From: JADJPF01 sp964492845
GTDB lineage: Bacteria > Acidobacteriota > Blastocatellia > Chloracidobacteriales > JADJPF01
Assembly: GCA_964492845.1 (NCBI GenBank)
Contig: CAZBMZ010000002.1
Location: 124,001 to 188,000 of the forward strand
DNA: 64,000 nt
Direction of reading: 5' to 3'
Shown in pieces: positions 60,153 through 64,000 of this stretch (positions are counted from its first letter, which is position 1; the number at the start of each line of letters is the position of its first letter). The notes under the pieces were generated by a model. It was given only the letters and a program-made list of their open reading frames with translations. It ran no database searches and was not told the origin of the DNA. The translations under genes were made by a program, and so were the position numbers.

Positions 60153-62594
60153 TTAATTTCTCAATGGTTTGCCAGTCTTAAGCATTGATTGGATTCTTTC
60201 TTGGGTTTTACGCTCACCACAAAGGCTTAAGAATGCTTCACGTTCTAAATCTAAGAAATGTTGTTCAGATACCAAGGTCTTGTGAGATAAATCACCACCA
60301 GTAAGAATACGGGCAATCTTACGAGCAATATTTCCCTCATATTCGGTAGCAAAACCACCTCTAACCATTAAATGCACACCTAGTTTTAAGGCTGCTAAAG
60401 CACTTTCTCCAAGTGCTGGAATGTCTGTGCGTGGTTTTGGACGTTGATAACCTTCTTTAACTATTGCTAAAACAGTTTGTTTTGCATCATCAATTAGACG
60501 GTCTTTATTCATAGAAATTTGGTCGGTTCTACGTAGTAAACCTAGCTTTTTAGCTTCAACAGCACTGGTAGCAACTTTAGCTGTTGCAATAGCTTGGAAA
60601 GCTTCTTTGATATAGTTAAATGGATCGGCATCAGGTGATTCCATTGCTGCAAGTTGGGTAGCTCTTACAGCCATTTCCTTAGTACCACCGCCGGCAGGTA
60701 TTAAACCTACGCCAATTTCTACAAGCCCAATATAAGTTTCTGATGCTGCACGTGTACGGGTGCTGTGCATGCTAATTTCGCAACCACCGCCCAAAGTTAA
60801 GCCAAAGGGGGCTGTTACTACAGGTTTTTCAGCATAACGCATCGCCATATTAGCGTTTTGGAAGCCTCGAATCATTAGTTCGATGTCGTCCCATTCTTGT
60901 TCCTGAGCCGATAAAAGCAGCAACATTAAGTTAGCACCAGCAGAAAATACATCGCCTTGGTTACCAACTACTAAACCTTCAAAGTTTTGTGCTACTTCTT
61001 TGACTGCAAAATTCATCATTGAAACTGTGTCAGCACCTACGGAATTCATCTTAGAATGGAATTCTAAACAAGCTACACCATCGCCTAAGTCAATAAGGGA
61101 TGCACCAGCATTTTTCTTGACTACTTTTTGACGGTCTTTTAATGAGGAAAGAATAATGATTCCAGGTTTTTCAGCTTGTTGTTTATAGTCGCTTGTTTCT
61201 AGATCAAAGCAGTAGGAAACGCCTTCTTTATAGTCATAGAAAGATTTTTTGCCTGAAGCTAAAAGTTTTTCTACAAGTGCTGGAACTGGGCGGCCCTCGC
61301 TACGAAGTTTTTCTACAGATTTTTCAACGCCAATTGCATCCCAGGTTTCAAATAGTCCTGATTCCCAATTAAAGCCCCATTTTAGAGCGTTATCAACTTG
61401 GACAAAATCGTCTGCAATTTCTGGAATTAAATTAGCTGTATAAATTAAAGTTTCGCTTAAAGTTTTCCATAAGAAATTACCTACTCTGTCATCACCGTAA
61501 ACTAAAGTTTTAATTCTAGTGCGTAGATTTTCTATGGATTTAGCATTTTCTAAGGCTGGAAGCTTAACTTTTTGTTGTGGCTTATATTCCATAGTGTTTA
61601 TATCTAAGGAATAAATCTCGGAGCCTCCATCAGCAGTTTTTACTTTTTTATAAAAACCTTGACCAGTTTTATTTCCTAACCATTTATTTGCAACCATTTT
61701 GGTAAGAAATTCTGGTAGTTGGAAAACATCGCGTCTTAAGTCATTGACTGCACCAGCATAAACATTTTGTGCAACCATAGCAAAAGTGTCTAATCCAACT
61801 AAATCTGCTGTGCGGAAAGAAGCGGTTTTAGGACGACCTACAGCCGGGCCAGTTAATTTATCTACTTCCTCAACGCTATAGCCTTCTTCAACCATTACTT
61901 TCATACAGTACATCATTCCAAATGTACCAATGCGGTTAGCAATAAAATTAGGTGTATCTTTAGCATAGGCAATACCTTTACCTAGCCGTCGGTCACAAAA
62001 ATCAGCTACAAATGCTGTTACATCAGGACAAGTATCAGGAGTAGTAATAATTTCAAGTAATTTCATATATCGAGGAGGATTAAAGAAATGTGTGCCAAGA
62101 AAATGTTTGCAAAAATCCTCGCTACGACCTTCAGCCATTGCACGGATAGAAATGCCTGAAGTATTAGAAGTAATTATGGAGCCTGGCTTACGGAGTTTAT
62201 CTATTTTTTCAAATAATGAACGTTTGATATCAAGTTTTTCAATAATAACTTCAATGATCCAGTCAGCATCTTTTAGCTTATCTAGGTCATCTTCAAAATT
62301 CCCTACACGAATATTATCGGCTAATTCTGGGGTAAAAAAAGGAGCAGGCTTTAGCTTTCTAGCATTAGCTAACGCCCCACTAGCAATTGCATTGCGTGGC
62401 CCGGCTTCTGCGGCCTTTAAGCCCCATTCAGATGATTTAGTTGATGATTTTGCTGGCGCGGGTTCTGAAGCTAGACTTGGCGGGAGAATATCTAGCAACA
62501 TTACCTGATATCCAGCATTGACAAAGTGCGCGGCTATTTGGGCTCCCATCACCCCCGCGCCTAAAACAGCTACTTTTTCAATCTTATAAGACAT
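60153..62594 (-). CDS. fadN: 3-hydroxyacyl-CoA dehydrogenase / enoyl-CoA hydratase fusion (FadN type)
   Basis: An 813-residue bifunctional enzyme. The dehydrogenase comes first: NAD-binding VAVLGAGVMGAQIAAHF, catalytic-region GTHFFNPPRYMKLLEII and DTPNFIANRIG. A crotonase domain follows (about 500-700): VVGNQGDVFSAGANLMLLL and TLGGGCEISMHS. This order is that of Bacillus FadN, the reverse of E. coli FadB (family knowledge). An Ala/Ser/Pro-rich insert of about 45 residues sits after the first strand-helix unit (about 40-85). GGAGG lies 4 bases before the ATG. It precedes fadA by 16 bases. Confidence 0.94.
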   Translation of the reverse strand: MSYKIEKVAVLGAGVMGAQIAAHFVNAGYQVMLLDILPPSLASEPAPAKSSTKSSEWGLKAAEAGPRNAIASGALANARKLKPAPFFTPELADNIRVGNFEDDLDKLKDADWIIEVIIEKLDIKRSLFEKIDKLRKPGSIITSNTSGISIRAMAEGRSEDFCKHFLGTHFFNPPRYMKLLEIITTPDTCPDVTAFVADFCDRRLGKGIAYAKDTPNFIANRIGTFGMMYCMKVMVEEGYSVEEVDKLTGPAVGRPKTASFRTADLVGLDTFAMVAQNVYAGAVNDLRRDVFQLPEFLTKMVANKWLGNKTGQGFYKKVKTADGGSEIYSLDINTMEYKPQQKVKLPALENAKSIENLRTRIKTLVYGDDRVGNFLWKTLSETLIYTANLIPEIADDFVQVDNALKWGFNWESGLFETWDAIGVEKSVEKLRSEGRPVPALVEKLLASGKKSFYDYKEGVSYCFDLETSDYKQQAEKPGIIILSSLKDRQKVVKKNAGASLIDLGDGVACLEFHSKMNSVGADTVSMMNFAVKEVAQNFEGLVVGNQGDVFSAGANLMLLLLSAQEQEWDDIELMIRGFQNANMAMRYAEKPVVTAPFGLTLGGGCEISMHSTRTRAASETYIGLVEIGVGLIPAGGGTKEMAVRATQLAAMESPDADPFNYIKEAFQAIATAKVATSAVEAKKLGLLRRTDQISMNKDRLIDDAKQTVLAIVKEGYQRPKPRTDIPALGESALAALKLGVHLMVRGGFATEYEGNIARKIARILTGGDLSHKTLVSEQHFLDLEREAFLSLCGERKTQERIQSMLKTGKPLRN

Positions 62595-62600
62595 TAATCC

Positions 62601-62635
62601 TCCAAAAATAAAATAGGCGCGATCTAAGTCGCGCC
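62601..62635 (-). terminator. Hairpin between acyl-CoA synthetase and fadN
   Basis: Stem GGCGCGA / TCGCGCC (62616-62622 and 62629-62635), loop 6, followed on the minus strand by TATTTTATTTTT. It could be a partial terminator reducing expression of the genes downstream, or an mRNA stabiliser. The GGAGG of fadN lies at the end of the T-rich tail. Confidence 0.5.
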
Positions 62636-62639
62636 CACC

Positions 62640-62723
62640 CTAGTTATTGCTGATTACACAGCAGCAAAATGTGCAGCAAAAGCAGCAACAAATAATAGAA
62701 ATGTTAGTGTTGTGCTTAAGCAT
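62640..62723 (-). CDS. Putative 27-residue Cys-rich peptide
   Basis: The ATG (62721-62723) overlaps the acyl-CoA synthetase stop by one base (TAATG), so translational coupling is possible. It encodes MLKHNTNISI, then ICCCFCCTFCCC (eight Cys in eleven residues), then VISNN and a TAG stop. The sequence could be a metal-binding or membrane-associated peptide, or merely a chance reading of a TGC-rich stretch. No homologue is known to me. The frame ends just before the hairpin at 62601-62635. Confidence 0.3.
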   Translation of the reverse strand: MLKHNTNISIICCCFCCTFCCCVISNN

Positions 62724-64000
62724 TAATCTTTTCCACCCTCATACATCTTTTCTATAACATCTTTATAATGTTCTTCGATTATTCGGCGTTTAACTTTTAG
62801 CGTTGGTGTAAGTTCACCATTTTCAATACTAAACTCATTTTCAATCAAAGCTACTTTTTTAATCTTTTCATACTGTGCTAAATCTGGTGTAAGTCGGGTA
62901 ACTTCTTTTAGCATCATGTCTAGTATTTTTCCATTAGTACAAAGCTCTTTACGTGAGCTATAAGAAACTCCATTAGCCTTAGCATAATTTTCCATAGTTT
63001 CCCAATTAGGCACAATTAACACGGAAGGAAACTTACGATTATCACCTACAAGCATTACTTGTGAAACATAAATGCTACCTTTTAACGCGCTTTCAATTGG
63101 TTGAGGAGCTAAATACTTACCACCACTAGTTTTTAAGAGTTCTTTTTTACGATCTGTGATATAGAGAAATCCATCTTTATCAAACTTACCTATATCACCA
63201 GTCTTAAACCATTCACCTTCAAAGGCACTAGCGGTTTCTGTAGGCTTATTGTAATAACCTTGTAGGATATTTGGCCCACGAACTAAAATTTCTCCATCTT
63301 CAGCTATCTTAACTTCTACGTTTTTAACAACTTTTCCTACACTACCAACACGGTTTTCTTTAGGAGAATTCATAGAAATTACTGGAGATGTTTCACTAAG
63401 TCCATAGCCTTGCAGGATTGTAATATTCATAGCTAAAAAGAAATAAGCAATATCATCTGCAAGCGGCGCACCACCTGAAAGAAATAGACGAACACGACCG
63501 CCCATTTTTTCATGGTAAAGTTTGTCATAGAAAAGAGCTTTGGCTAGTTTGTACTGCAAATCTAGTGTTAATGGGATGTCATCGCCTTTGTGATAAAGAC
63601 GCGCCCATTGTCGGCCAATATCAACCGCCCAACGAACAATATTAGCTTTAGGAAAGCCTGCCATCATCCCTTGTTCAGTAATTTTGCCCATTATTTTTTC
63701 AAACATTCTTGGCACACTAGTCATAATGGTTGGGCGCACTTCCAAAAGGTTTGCTCCAACAGCCTCAATACTTTCTGATAAGTGCATAGGAATACCAAGG
63801 TAAATTAGACTATAAACAACTGCACGTTCAAAAACATGTGAAAAAGGTAAGAAGGAAAGTGAGCAATCTTCATCACTAAAAATTAAACTTTCATCAGAGG
63901 TATTGATTACATTAAAAGTTAAATTCCAATGAGTAAGAATTACTCCTTTTGGCTCGCCAGTAGTGCCAGAGGTATAAATTAATGTTGCTAAATCTTTGGC
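62723..64000 (-). CDS. Long-chain acyl-CoA synthetase (5' truncated)
   Basis: The 425 C-terminal residues of an AMP-forming acyl-CoA ligase; the frame is open to the right edge. The ATP-binding loop YTSGTTGEPKGVILTH is near the edge, then SFLPFSHVFERAVVY, LSGGAPLADDIAYFF, ILQGYGLSETSPVIS (A5 motif), WFKTGDIGKFDKDGFLYITDRKKELLKTSGGKY and a final K-x-KR (LKVKRRII) that contains the A10 region. The type is ACSL/FadD15-like (LSGGAPL, VRPTIMTSVPRMFEKI). It activates fatty acids that the downstream fadN-fadA-fadE genes degrade, so the cluster is a self-contained uptake-to-acetyl-CoA unit. Confidence 0.94.
   Translation of the reverse strand, partial: AKDLATLIYTSGTTGEPKGVILTHWNLTFNVINTSDESLIFSDEDCSLSFLPFSHVFERAVVYSLIYLGIPMHLSESIEAVGANLLEVRPTIMTSVPRMFEKIMGKITEQGMMAGFPKANIVRWAVDIGRQWARLYHKGDDIPLTLDLQYKLAKALFYDKLYHEKMGGRVRLFLSGGAPLADDIAYFFLAMNITILQGYGLSETSPVISMNSPKENRVGSVGKVVKNVEVKIAEDGEILVRGPNILQGYYNKPTETASAFEGEWFKTGDIGKFDKDGFLYITDRKKELLKTSGGKYLAPQPIESALKGSIYVSQVMLVGDNRKFPSVLIVPNWETMENYAKANGVSYSSRKELCTNGKILDMMLKEVTRLTPDLAQYEKIKKVALIENEFSIENGELTPTLKVKRRIIEEHYKDVIEKMYEGGKD

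Noticed and set aside
1..64000. tRNA, rRNA, CRISPR arrays and insertion-sequence transposases
   Set aside because: I looked through the gaps for cloverleaf-like folds, regularly spaced repeats and transposase motifs and found none that I could support.

Overview
The window is AT-rich (roughly 37% GC by eye), densely coded DNA from a diderm bacterium. An LptD-type outer-membrane LPS transporter, a large Ser/Thr-kinase/ATPase/TPR protein, many secreted NHL-repeat, P-domain, PPC-domain and metalloprotease proteins, and an Ycf48-like lipoprotein together suggest Acidobacteriota (Blastocatellia-like). That placement is inference: no rRNA, and no tRNA or CRISPR array, was seen. TTG and GTG starts with good Shine-Dalgarno (SD) sites are fairly common.

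Layout. 1-459: 3' end of a DNA methylase-like gene. 839-5294 (minus): MscS channel, GNAT acetyltransferase, LptD. 5.4-5.9 kb: a dispersed two-hairpin repeat, a terminator and a small unknown gene. 6.06-16.5 kb (minus): a mixed biosynthetic cluster read hisF > toxin-antitoxin module > hisIE > trpE > giant kinase/ATPase/TPR regulator > secreted cyclophilin > trpG > trpD. 16.6-18.6 kb (minus): PpiD/SurA-like foldase. 18.9-28.9 kb (plus): mutS2, dnaG, rpoD, an M28 peptidase, HU and an M50 protease.

28.9-30.8 kb is a complete type II restriction-modification system of the PvuII type: methyltransferase on the minus strand, divergent controller protein and endonuclease on the plus strand, and a recognisable C-box between them. 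A fused nucleotidyltransferase-like gene follows 9 bases later. 31.6-35.0 kb (minus) has two small unknown genes, RecD2 and a tail-less SSB. 35.2-42.2 kb (plus) has a thioredoxin/NHL protein (NHLRC2-like), a Cys-rich membrane protein, a second copy of the two-hairpin repeat, a very large P-loop/response-regulator fusion and an Ycf48-like lipoprotein.

42.9-50.2 kb is a family of three large secreted proteins that share a C-terminal NHL-propeller module joined to different N-terminal modules (P-domains, Calx-beta). Their terminators are related, and one orphan terminator copy remains where no gene is left. 50.3-57.0 kb has a Uma2 protein, two adjacent exported proteins (one a metzincin-like protease with a PPC domain), uridine kinase, a tandem-repeat helical protein and a large unknown secreted protein. 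57.1-64.0 kb (minus) is a fatty-acid beta-oxidation operon read acyl-CoA synthetase > (tiny Cys-rich ORF) > fadN-like > fadA > acyl-CoA dehydrogenase, the same gene order as Bacillus fadNAE.

The strongest non-routine items are the PvuII-type system with its C-box, the kinase/degenerate-GGDEF/ATPase/TPR gene inside the trp cluster, the P-loop-response regulator fusion, the NHL secreted family with its relic terminator, the two-hairpin repeat, and a 27-residue peptide with eight cysteines coupled to the acyl-CoA synthetase stop codon.
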